NCBI GenBank assembly: GCA_027596945.1
Contig: JADGJH010001207.1
Location: 1-11,327, forward strand
Source: Physocladia obscura
Lineage: Eukaryota; Chytridiomycota; Chytridiomycetes; Chytridiales; Chytriomycetaceae
Length of the DNA: 11,327 bases
Direction of reading: 5' to 3'
In this document: piece after piece, positions 1 to 7,735 of the stretch
Layout of the letters: each line of letters opens with the position of its first letter
How positions within the stretch are numbered: the stretch's first letter is position 1
Made by a program: the position numbers and the translations under genes
The notes under the pieces: generated by a model
Database searches by the model: none
Seen by the model: the letters and a program-made list of their open reading frames with translations, nothing else
What the model was told of the DNA's origin: nothing

Positions 1-212
1 TTTTTTTTTTTTTTTTTTGTGGTACAAAATTGTTCTTATACTTGACTATTTTTATAGATGATAAATTTTATTTCAAATAAAAATTTTGTGGGGATGAAAT
101 GTTGACACATCATCACCACAAAAAAAAAAATTAATTTTTCTATTTATAATATTTTTGAAAATTTTGGCTTTTTTATTTATTTATTTTTATTTTTATTTTT
201 AAGTAAGGGGAA
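1..212. repeat. T-rich low-complexity DNA, no gene seen
   Basis: The window opens with a run of 18 T and continues through A-runs near 120-130 and a TTTAT/TTTTTA tract at about 168-200. No open frame of note lies here on either strand. It is most likely intergenic DNA. The opening T-run could equally be a poly(A) trace of a minus-strand retrocopy, but nothing beside it supports that. Confidence 0.6.
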
Positions 213-300
213 ATGACTCGAGATATGTTCAACGGAGAAATTTGCAATTCAAAGAAAAAAGTATGTGTTCAAACTCGAAATCAGTCAAAGAGAAAACTAA

Positions 301-685
301 TTAACCGCTCCCACAAAATTGGACTTCTTTGCCGGCGCCAATCTTGTCAATTATGTGTCACTTGCAACTCGAAAGACAGAATTCTATGTTACGAAAGTCG
401 AAAAAGCCACAGTCTTAATGCCCATAAACTGGGGTGGATCGATTGGCGATATGATTGCAGCTGACTGTAAACATATGTACAATAATATGGAGGACTTATT
501 GTACAAAAAGCTTGAAGTTACTAGAGATGAATACAAAAGGCCTGTTGATGAAATGATTGAAGAAGCAAAAGCTTTTCAAACTTTTACAAGTTAAGTTGAT
601 TTACAATTATTACTCTTCTTGATTTATTTATCACTTTCTGTTTACAGATACTTACTACGTTGGGATAAAAGTCCAGAAAAAATGA
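301..685 (+). CDS. 3' part of an unrecognised protein gene; start unresolved
   Basis: The frame from 301 to 589 is open and reads like a real protein (DFFAGANLVNYVSLATRKTE, later KLEVTRDEYKRPVDEMIEEA), but I do not recognise the family. A 58-nt intron (590-647, GTTAAG...TTTACAG) joins it to a short last exon ending at TGA 683-685. AATAAA follows at 748. The 5' end is a problem. TAA at 298 closes the frame, no AG acceptor lies between 293 and 373, and the first in-frame ATG is at 418. One alternative is a first exon at 213-260 (ATG, donor GTATGT at 261) spliced to the AG at 374-375, about 99 residues in all, but that discards the protein-like stretch 301-375. In the last exon another frame (RWDKSPEKMNSIF, stop 697-699) looks more protein-like than the one reached by canonical splicing. 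An indel or partial decay is therefore possible. Confidence 0.4.
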
Positions 686-747
686 ATAGCATTTTTTAAT
701 ACTTGTGTGTCGAATTTTCTTGAACTGTGTATGTGCAGAAACTGACA

Positions 748-753
748 AATAAA
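748..753 (+). terminator. AATAAA polyadenylation signal
   Basis: A perfect AATAAA lies about 60 nt after the predicted stop of the unrecognised plus-strand gene ending at 685. It supports the strand and the 3' end of that gene. Confidence 0.5.
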
Positions 754-1286
754 CATTGAAGATGTTATTTTTAGAAGCTGGATGTACAGGTATCGAACTT
801 TGAGACGCGTGGCATATGGGCGTTTGTTGCTGTGATGGTCTGCGGCTTAGTTGAGGCTGGCGTTGGCGTCGGATAAGGGCAATGATCTCTGTTAACTGAA
901 GAGGCAATTGCGAAACTGTTGGAAATCGTTGCCGACGTCTGATGTTGCGCCTTTTATTGAGAAAGAGAACAAAGTGGGAACTGTTGGCTGAATTTGTGTG
1001 TCGGGCGATTCTCAATTTGGAAACAGTGAACACAATAATTTCGGGGCCTCGTATGTGGAAAATCATATACCCAAGCAAGCAGCTCGAAATTTCACATAGC
1101 TGTCCTGTTTACCAGAGATGGGAGTTATTTGATCTTTGAAGATTTACCACTTAAAGTAATACTTGGCGTTAATGCTTGAATGGACACCATTACACGTTAA
1201 TACAAAGGCTATTGTTGATGAAATTGGTTCAAATAATAACAATACGAATAAAAAGAGAGTGTTTTGTTTTGCTTTGATTTTGCGAA
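754..1286. other. Unassigned 530-bp gap between two convergent genes
   Basis: This stretch should hold the 3' UTR of the minus-strand polymerase I subunit gene, yet the nearest minus-strand AATAAA is at 958-953, over 300 nt past the stop. A plus-strand AATAAA at 1247-1252 hints at a second plus-strand transcript. Short open frames occur on plus (942-1139, 65 codons) and minus (584-1078, 164 residues). Neither resembles a known protein, and the minus one runs over the last exon and the intron of the upstream gene. I see no convincing gene. Confidence 0.4.
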
Positions 1287-4200
1287 TCACGAAATATCTA
1301 ACTTAAGCTTGACATTCATGGCAACCAACTCAGCACACAAATACCTAAATACATAAGGAATTGCAATCACATCAATTCCTTTTGATGTTTTGCATGTTAA
1401 GCATTCAATTGCATCTCTTGCTTCCGACAAAGTATCCCCAACAGATCCATCAATCCCACCACTGTGCATTTTTGTTGCGATAGCAACTGGACTTAATATA
1501 CTGCCACACAGTCTGCAGACATGGCATTGTGAATAGTCTGAACAGTTCATAAGACGATCTTGCAAGATAAAAGAAACACCGTGAGCCAGCAGAGAGTCGC
1601 GCTCCATTTCTCCAAGACGAATTCCTCCAAATCGTTTACGTCCCTTGATCGGCTGATGGGTCAAATTGTGAATTGGCCCAGTTGTACGCACTTGATATTT
1701 GTCTGAAACCATGTGTCTGAGACGCTGGTAATAGACAACCTGAACGGAAAATAATTTTAATTTAAAGCTGTTTTACGATAATCACTTACACCAATATAAA
1801 TATCTGCTTTAAATTCTTGCCCAGTAATGCCTGAATACATAGCCTCATTTCCATGATAATTAAAGCCCGCAGCTTTCAGTTCTTCGCCGAAAAAGTCAGC
1901 TGCCGCATGATCTTCATCGAACTGAAATGGTGTGGCATCTTGGGCATGCCCATGTAGAGCTCCTGATTTCCCTGCAAGAGATTCAACAAACATTCCAATG
2001 GTCATTCGAGATGGAAAAGCGTGCGGGTTAATAATAACGTCTGGAACAATCCCAGACTCTGAGAAAGGCATATCGATTGTTGGCCACTTTTGAGAAATAA
2101 CACCTTTTTGTCCATGGCGAGATGAAAACTTATCTCCAATGACAGGTGGACGAGGAATTCTCAATTTAATATGAACTTTTTGAAGCTCTTGAGTGCCTTC
2201 ATCATTACCTATATTTTCTGATAAGTCAAAGAAACATTCATCTCAGAATGGAGAAGGATACCTATTAGCCTCACTTCATCAACATATGCAGTTTCAAAAG
2301 ATTTGAATTTTACAACAGTAACATCTCCATCAATATCATTATAGTAAGCATAGAATGGATCGCCGTCACTAATTCGAACACCAACCTTTGGCAATCCATC
2401 TTCGTCCAAAAATGCCATTAATTTTTCAATCATTTCCGGTTTCATCCAAGTATCTCCCTTAGGTCCAAACAGACCAAAATGCAGAAATGGCGTGCCGTTA
2501 GAAGCTCCCCTATTGCGTTTCTGCTTTTCGCCAAGATCAATAAATTCGCTTTTGTAAACAGTTCCATATCCGTAACCTCGTTCATGCGAAGATTTGGATA
2601 AGATCGAAGCATCTTCCATATCGTATCCAGTGTAAGCGATTGTGCAAACAACTGCATTCATCCCATTTGGATATTCGTCCATGCCATATTCATTATGCAG
2701 ATGCGGACGAACAATAGGGGACTGACCAGTTTGAAGGCGATAAAGTTTGTTATCAGTACGGTGAGGGTAGTTGTGAACTGGTGTTCCCATGGATTGTTTC
2801 CCCATCTAAGTAGCAAAAAAAAAGTTATGTTCGATTGCAATTGACTGACAAGTAACTAACCTGGCATTGATACATATTTCTTGGAGATTGATTGAAATCA
2901 GAAAATGGTGTCAAATTCGCAACGACGGACAAAATACTTGTTGGGTGCAATTCAATATGTGTGGTTACACCTGCTACAACATCCTCTTTAACGCACGCGA
3001 TATCCATATAAACTTGCTCAAATGACCCAACCATATCAACTTGTTTCGTAGGTAAATATTCCACAGGTCTCATCATTCTGGCAGCCGTGCTAAATAAAAA
3101 GAGTCCCGGATATTGACCACCATTCGATGGCGGAACGTAACCAATTTCAAGATCAAGCGGTACATTGTTCTCGCTGCGAACTTTCCAATAACGAAGAGTA
3201 TCAGCAACACGACGGCAAGTAGCAGCTGTAGCATAACCAATGCATTTTCCGTCAAGTTGGACTGAAAGGACAGTGGAATCCATAATTTTCTTTGCCACGC
3301 GAGGGTCAATTTCGACAGCGCTATCTTCGTCGTCAGACAATTTCGAATTTCTAGAGATTTCTGGGCCAACAACTTTGGGCCCCATACCAGTCATTTGTCC
3401 AACACCGAGGCTGGCAATGAGAGATGGGAGACTGCTTACATCCAATGGTGTGGTAATGATTCGACATGTGTGACTGAGATGATTTAAAAGACCACATGGA
3501 CCTCCATCCGGAGTGTGAACTGGGCACAAGAAACCCCAAGCTTCTGGCAAAAGTTTGCGAACAGTGGTTGTTTTGAGTTCGGCGAAGAAAGCTCCTCGGT
3601 GAATGGATCCAAAGTGGGAGAGATAACGATAAAAGTTCAACTTTTCTGCGACAATCGTGTAACCTGAGGTCTAGGCAATTGTTTGCTTTATTATTGAAGT
3701 ATATTTTTTCTTTCTTTTCTTACCTGTTGTAAATCCAATCCAGAGTTTGTCACAAGGTTTCCAGTTGCCAAAAAGTATTCGATTTTCTTTCCAATATCTA
3801 AGTTAATGCGAGAAAAGACCTTTGTCAAGAATTTTTCTGAAATTTTCAATTAGTTGCACTGCTATCGACAAACTTAAATATCACACTTACTATCATGAAA
3901 ATCAACAGAAACTGGCTTCATTCTTTGCTCCATTCGAACTTGGTTTGAAATTCCCTCTAAAATATCAAGAGCTTTCTCCTTCATGTATGCAGCCATCAGA
4001 TGTCCACAAAGTAAGACCTCCTGGTGCTGCGGGGAATCAGGATTATCAACGGCACATTCGCCAGCAACAAGAGAATAGAGTTTTTGTATCATAAAACTGT
4101 TTGTTGGATTTACTTTAATTTTACAACTTAAATATGAACTTACACAAGTAAATTGAATTTATCTTCATCTTTCGTCAAATGTACAAGAACAACGTTTTTT

Positions 4201-5355
4201 AAAAACTCGCTTCCAGCTTCAACATCTGTTAGGTCATCAGCAGAATCCATCATTACATGAAATTTCGATCCCAAATATGCACGGCATTCGTCTCGGGAAT
4301 GAACGGTCAGCCCTTTAAACGACCTCAAAAGCAGTTCGACACGGTCTGTGAGAAAAGTATTTCCAGTTTTTCCTTGCGTGAATCTCATGAAAAGATCACG
4401 GTCAGAAGTTTCCCGCAGTGCTCGGAGAACAAGTAAAACAGGAACCATGTACTCCGACTTTCTGTAAATAAAACGGAGCTGCAGAGCACCATCATTCAAA
4501 TAATGAAGAGTCATCGACTGACTGGACATATCTTCGCGGACACATCTGATAGAAACTCCGTAAATCGAGTAAGTTGGACCTCTCTTTTGAAATGATCCAC
4601 GCTCAATCGCGATTACATGGTTTCTACGTGGAACGATAAGGAGACGGACAAGACGTTCAATTCCATTGACAATGAAGTATCCCCCAAATTCCGAAGAATC
4701 CTCTCTGATATAAAATAGTCAGATTTTGAGGAAAATAACAACATTATTACTTATGCTTTACAAGAGCGCTGGGGGACGCATTTTCCAAATTACATCTGCT
4801 TGATCTAACCATGACTGGCATGTCACCGAACGAACGCGGCTCAGACATTGTTGGACCACCATTTACGCGCCAGTTGAGCTTTCCTTGCAGTTTCGCTGTG
4901 TAAGAAATTCCACGCTCGCGACACTCCGACGGGTAAATAACACTCGTTGCAGCGTGGGACGTATGCAAAAGTGGCTTTCCAACAACGAGATTACTGATCC
5001 AGACTGTACTAACACACAATTAGATCCACAAAGCAAAATTCAAAAACAGACCTTCAAGCTTATCTTTCCCAACAAAAACAGATTTCACGCCTATATCCCT
5101 CAGACCTTTATCTAAAAGACCTTCGACGGTGGCGCCTGAGCCGAACAGAAACATTGAGTTGTACGATTCGATATGCGGGGCCGATAAAGCTGCAGTTCGC
5201 GGATAATGCGGTTTTGCTTGGGACGGACGCTTCGCTTGTGCTTGGCGTGTTAACGTGTGAAAATGCGTGTTTCCTTCCGGCCCAACTGCAGCTGTTGCGG
5301 ATGTTCCATTTGTTTGCTTTGCGCTATTAATGCTCTTTTCTCGTTTGGCGTTCAT
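1287..5355 (-). CDS. RPA2: RNA polymerase I second-largest subunit (RPA2/RPA135)
   Basis: This is the beta-like subunit of nucleolar RNA polymerase I, which forms half of the active-site cleft that transcribes pre-rRNA. Nine exons on the minus strand (5355-5052, 5003-4751, 4704-4144, 4096-3891, 3836-3724, 3670-2861, 2805-2262, 2208-1790, 1739-1287) join into an unbroken 1220-residue protein, close to the 1135-1203 of human and yeast. Landmarks: PHIESYN near residue 58; GGYFIVNGIERL and PRRN in exon 3; YLSHF and GFLCPVHTPDG (about 494-534); QSPRNMYQCQMGKQSMGTP across the exon 6/7 junction; GYDMEDA (about 809-815); IGDKFSSRHGQKG (954-966); NPHAFPSRMTIGM; GVVYYQRLRHM; and a C-terminal zinc site, C1145-x2-C1148 with C1183-x2-C1186 plus an extra C1142. 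Introns are 46-55 nt, all GT-AG. The ATG at 5355 is the first in frame. The N-terminal 55 residues are Ser/Ala/Lys-rich and unconserved. Intron 7 has two in-frame acceptors; 2209 gives the family-like VRLIGND. I see no break. Confidence 0.97.
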
Positions 5356-5461
5356 CTGTCAACTTCGGGAAAAAAAAAAAAAATAGAAAAAGAAAAAACA
5401 AACTTTTGCGTTTGAATATTTTTATGATAATTGGTCCCACAATTGAACAAAATCATCAATA
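5356..5461. promoter_or_regulatory. Upstream region of the polymerase I subunit gene
   Basis: The minus-strand gene starts at 5355. Its 5' flank begins with an A13 run (T13 on the coding strand) at about 5371-5383 and is AT-rich. This should hold the 5' UTR and core promoter, but I see no definite TATA box or initiator. Confidence 0.35.
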
Positions 5462-5814
5462 GGGTTAGGAATTATGCTATATAATATTTTTTCACTATAC
5501 AAATTATACAGTATAATATTGTTAGTATACTAGTACTATACCTTGTTTTTAATAAAATTTTTCAAACATGTAATAATAAATTTTTATTCCATATTGAAAA
5601 ATATACTGTACAAATTTACCTTGCATGTTGTAATAGCAAGAAATGTGATGGGATGCGAGGGTCTCAGTGATTGAATCAAAATGTTGGTAAAAAAATTAAA
5701 ATGATTCTAAATTCAAAAAAAAAAAAATTGAAACAGAATTATATTAGTATAATGAATTTTATTATACAAATTATACCATATAATCACTATACTGTATACG
5801 TATAATGCACACCC
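5462..5814. mobile_element. Candidate miniature inverted-repeat element (TA-flanked)
   Basis: The left end reads TA then GGGTTAGGAATTATGC, and the right end read inward on the other strand is TA then GGGTGTGCATTATACG. The two match at roughly 15 of 22 positions as imperfect terminal inverted repeats. A TA dinucleotide flanks each side (5460-5461 and 5815-5816), as expected for Tc1/mariner-type insertions. The 353-bp interior is very AT-rich, has no long open frame, and carries TATAC-rich near-palindromes, including the 14-mer TATACAAATTATAC at both 5496-5509 and 5763-5776. A non-autonomous MITE fits best. Other copies in the genome would be needed to prove mobility. Confidence 0.45.
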
Positions 5815-5816
5815 TA

Positions 5817-6171
5817 CTATTAATGCAATAAATGTTTTGTATGCGGAGGAAAATGACAAAATTTATTTTAAAGACTGTTTGAAATTTTTGCGATGGAGGA
5901 TTTTTGTTAACTTTTCAATCAGAATACAATAAAAATGCAAAGCAATATGCCACAGTTGGCAAGAAAATTGCTAAGACAGAATTAATTAAGCAAAAGGGGG
6001 AAATGAATGAAAAAGGCAATAGAGACTATGGTAGAAATTAATTCCAAGAAGAAAAATCAAGGGTTTAATGAATTGTAAAAGTATAAAAATGGGCATTTTT
6101 TTAAAATAAATATTAAGTGTAAAAACTAAAACAATCAAGCTTTATTGAAATAAGAGCAACAATTTTCAACA
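5817..6171. other. AT-rich intergenic DNA, nothing recognised
   Basis: A-rich DNA with frequent stops in all frames. The longest readable bits are under 20 codons. No structured RNA, repeat or promoter motif stood out. Confidence 0.5.
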
Positions 6172-6272
6172 ATGGAAATCTATCATGACGAAAAGAGAAT
6201 TCTGCCAGAAATCCTTACCATACATAATCATAAACAGAGATTGCAACAAATAGATTTTAGGTTCCTATTACA
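6172..6272 (+). CDS. Possible first exon of a small unrecognised gene
   Basis: An ATG opens 33 codons (MEIYHDEKRILPEILTIHNH...) ending in CA followed by a perfect donor GTAAGT at 6273. The strong acceptor TTTTCAG at 6463-6469 would continue the frame for 28 more codons (KKKFSWVRVRMPTRS...) to a TGA near 6556. The 197-nt intron would be far longer than others here. If unspliced, the frame closes at once at TAA 6274, and AATAAA at 6415-6420 could end the transcript. There is no recognisable domain. This may be chance. Confidence 0.2.
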
Positions 6273-6420
6273 GTAAGTTTTGTGGATGTGAAAAATACAA
6301 AAAACATCTTGCGAACATATTATGGATGATCATGTTGAAAGTTGCAAGGGCTGAGCAGAATTTTTTTTTCTAAAAATAACCAAGTTTGAAGTTGTATTGC
6401 CTGAATTGAAAGGCAATAAA

Positions 6421-6546
6421 ATGAACATCATTAAGCATATCCTTTTTTTGTTTGTGGTTTTATTTTCAGTAAAAAAAAATTTTCGTGGGTGCGGGTTCGA
6501 ATGCCGACTCGTTCCTTGTTTTCACGCGAATCTGAGCTGCGCATGA
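6421..6546 (+). CDS. 41-residue ORF: hydrophobic N-terminus, four cysteines (doubtful)
   Basis: An ATG at 6421 opens a 41-codon frame. Residues 1-17 (MNIIKHILFLFVVLFSV) look like a secretory signal, and the rest carries C24, C28, C33 and C40. This is the shape of a small secreted cysteine-rich peptide. However, the hydrophobic stretch is encoded by a T-rich run ending in TTTTCAG, which is exactly what a splice acceptor tract looks like, and such tracts read as Leu/Phe/Val in any frame. I cannot tell the two readings apart, and no family is recognised. Confidence 0.15.
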   Translation: MNIIKHILFLFVVLFSVKKNFRGCGFECRLVPCFHANLSCA

Positions 6547-6692
6547 CATTTTCTTTCTGAGGACGCCTACTCATTTTGGTTGTGCAGCAAAACTCGAAGG
6601 AGAACAGAAACAGTTGCTTTGCAGTTACGAAGAAGGATAGATCCGAAAATTTCCCGAAATTAATTAGCTAACCCTTAGTTTCGATATTTCAA
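6547..6692. other. 5' flank of the cyclotransferase-like gene
   Basis: A locally GC-richer block (about 6480-6620) is followed by AT-rich leader to the ATG at 6693. GGTTCGAATGCC at about 6491-6502 resembles a tRNA B box with one extra base, but no A box or cloverleaf surrounds it. No gene is called. Confidence 0.35.
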
Positions 6693-7058
6693 ATGCTGTT
6701 CCTGGAAAATATGAAAGAAAGACAGACTGGGTTCCACCTCACTCCACCACCCGACCATGCATGGTACTTTGCATATGGTAGTAACATGGCCAAAAGCACC
6801 ATGAAACGGCGCAAGTTCAAGCCTCAGGAATCTCATTCAAGTTGCTTGCCAGACTTTTGCCTCTCAATGGGCTTATGCGCAATACCGTACGTGGAGCCTG
6901 GATTCGCAACCATCTATCCACGAAGCCATGACAGACGTGCGACTGGAATCACGGTTCCAGATGTTCATGGAGTTGTTAGTAGTATACGTGGAGCACCGGA
7001 GAGTACCGATATTTTTCAGTTGGACTCTGTTTCGAAATTCTCAAAAGTTTTCCCCTGA
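6693..7058 (+). pseudogene. Gamma-glutamylcyclotransferase-like gene, C-terminal half lost or unresolved
   Basis: Residues 22-95 show the gamma-glutamylcyclotransferase fold start: HAWYFAYGSNM, with the YGSNM substrate-binding loop at 28-32; an arginine pair followed by P; LPDFCLSMG; the segment EPGFATIYP (68-76); and VHGVV (91-95). In this family these enzymes release 5-oxoproline from gamma-glutamyl amino acids or peptides in the cytosol. The uninterrupted frame gives 121 residues, but after VHGVV it no longer matches. The second half of the fold, with the catalytic glutamate, is not visible. A 45-nt intron (6975-7019, GTTAGT...TTTTTCAG) could remove the first unmatched part and give LDSVSKFSKVF. 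A +1 shift then gives further readable sequence to 7287. So this is either an intron-split gene I could not finish or a decayed copy. ATG 6711 is an alternative start. Confidence 0.6.
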
Positions 7059-7388
7059 GAACCATTTTAATGAGTTTTTTCAGGGGACTATTTTTATGAG
7101 GATTTATTTTTTATTTAGTTTAAAGCCAGGGATTCCACAGAAGAACAACCAATTTCATCCAAAACAAGGCCTTAATTCCTGCTCCATGTTTCAAACTTCA
7201 CGAGATTGTGACTTCCAATTATTGAACTTGCAAGAACTGTTAGGTAGAAGTAAATACGCGAGATTTCCGAACAGACCTCCTGTCTGATTATCGAGTCTAA
7301 AACAATGCGATTTGGTTCATCTCGTCTCTTCCACCCATGAGCAAGTAGATAGACGCAAGTATATGAAAGAAACAAAACGATTCATCAG

Positions 7389-7417
7389 TACATTGATAAA
7401 ATACGTATTAAAATAAA
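7389..7417. repeat. Left copy of imperfect 29-bp flanking repeat
   Basis: This segment matches 7692-7719 at about 24 of 29 positions with one gap. The shared cores are TACAT, ATAAAATACG and AAAATAAA. The two copies bracket the hairpin-repeat cluster. Confidence 0.6.
7412..7417 (+). terminator. AATAAA polyadenylation signal
   Basis: A perfect AATAAA lies downstream of the cyclotransferase-like gene. It also lies inside the left copy of a duplicated 29-bp segment, so the signal may be incidental to the repeat. Confidence 0.35.
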
Positions 7418-7468
7418 GAAACAAACATCGTGCGTTATTGTTCAAACAACATAATCATCCACGTCAGC

Positions 7469-7538
7469 TGAATAAGGGACTCTGCGACAGAGGCTTTTCA
7501 ACCCGACCAGTGGCTCGCCTGCGACAGGTGGCCATCTG
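7469..7538 (+). repeat. 70-bp direct repeat, copy 1
   Basis: Identical over all 70 bases to 7577-7646. Each unit holds two small hairpins with the same CGA loop: CTCTG-CGA-CAGAG, and CCTG-CGA-CAGG extended by G-C and G-T pairs. Both contain the 9-mer CTGCGACAG (7482-7490 and 7519-7527). The unit is GC-richer than its surroundings. It lies between two plus-strand genes. Confidence 0.95.
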
Positions 7539-7576
7539 GCCATTGATGGGATGTCAAATACTCAGGATATGGCGAT

Positions 7577-7646
7577 TGAATAAGGGACTCTGCGACAGAG
7601 GCTTTTCAACCCGACCAGTGGCTCGCCTGCGACAGGTGGCCATCTG
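7577..7646 (+). repeat. 70-bp direct repeat, copy 2
   Basis: Perfect second copy, offset 108 bp from the first, with CTGCGACAG at 7590-7598 and 7627-7635. The 108-bp period is a multiple of three, so one frame reads the repeat twice (LNKGLCDRGFSTRPV...). I take that open frame as a by-product. Confidence 0.95.
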
Positions 7647-7663
7647 ACCGCGCGTGTATGATT

Positions 7664-7684
7664 TGGCTCGCCTGCGACAGGTGG
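7664..7684 (+). repeat. Partial third copy (21 bp)
   Basis: The 21 bases TGGCTCGCCTGCGACAGGTGG repeat the second hairpin of the 70-bp unit exactly (as at 7511-7531), without the first hairpin. It holds the fifth CTGCGACAG, at 7672-7680. Confidence 0.9.
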
Positions 7685-7691
7685 TCAAACA

Positions 7692-7719
7692 TACATCATA
7701 AAATACGCGTCAAAATAAA
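7692..7719. repeat. Right copy of imperfect 29-bp flanking repeat
   Basis: Counterpart of 7389-7417. In this copy ATACGTATTA has become ATACGCGTCA, creating an ACGCGT hexamer just upstream of the next gene's start. Confidence 0.6.
7705..7710. promoter_or_regulatory. ACGCGT box upstream of the 567-residue protein gene
   Basis: ACGCGT ends 25 nt before the ATG at 7736. In fungi this hexamer is the MluI cell-cycle box bound by MBF (Mbp1-type) factors. Here function is inferred only from the motif and its position. Confidence 0.3.
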
Positions 7720-7735
7720 TTTTTTGAAAAAACAA

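Noticed and set aside
1..18. Opening T18 run as a retrotransposon poly(A) tail
   Set aside because: No reverse transcriptase, target duplication or element body is adjacent; homopolymer runs are common throughout this window.
829..900. Possible C/D-box snoRNA (GTGATGG ... CTGA)
   Set aside because: The C box is imperfect, the terminal stem is weak and no guide complementarity could be checked.
584..1078. 164-residue minus-strand open frame
   Set aside because: It runs over the last exon, intron and poly(A) signal of the plus-strand gene, is unrecognisable, has no clear poly(A) context and reads as compositionally biased sequence.
6485..6510. tRNA-like B box (GGTTCGAATGCC)
   Set aside because: It has one base too many for a T-loop, and no A box, anticodon arm or acceptor stem is found nearby.
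7172..7375. 67-residue minus frame near the cyclotransferase 3' end
   Set aside because: No similarity, no splice or poly(A) support, and it overlaps the plausible 3' part of the plus-strand gene.
7438..7647. 69-residue plus frame containing a 23-residue repeated peptide
   Set aside because: It arises only because the 70-bp DNA repeat has a 108-bp (in-frame) period; DNA hairpins explain the conservation better than protein.
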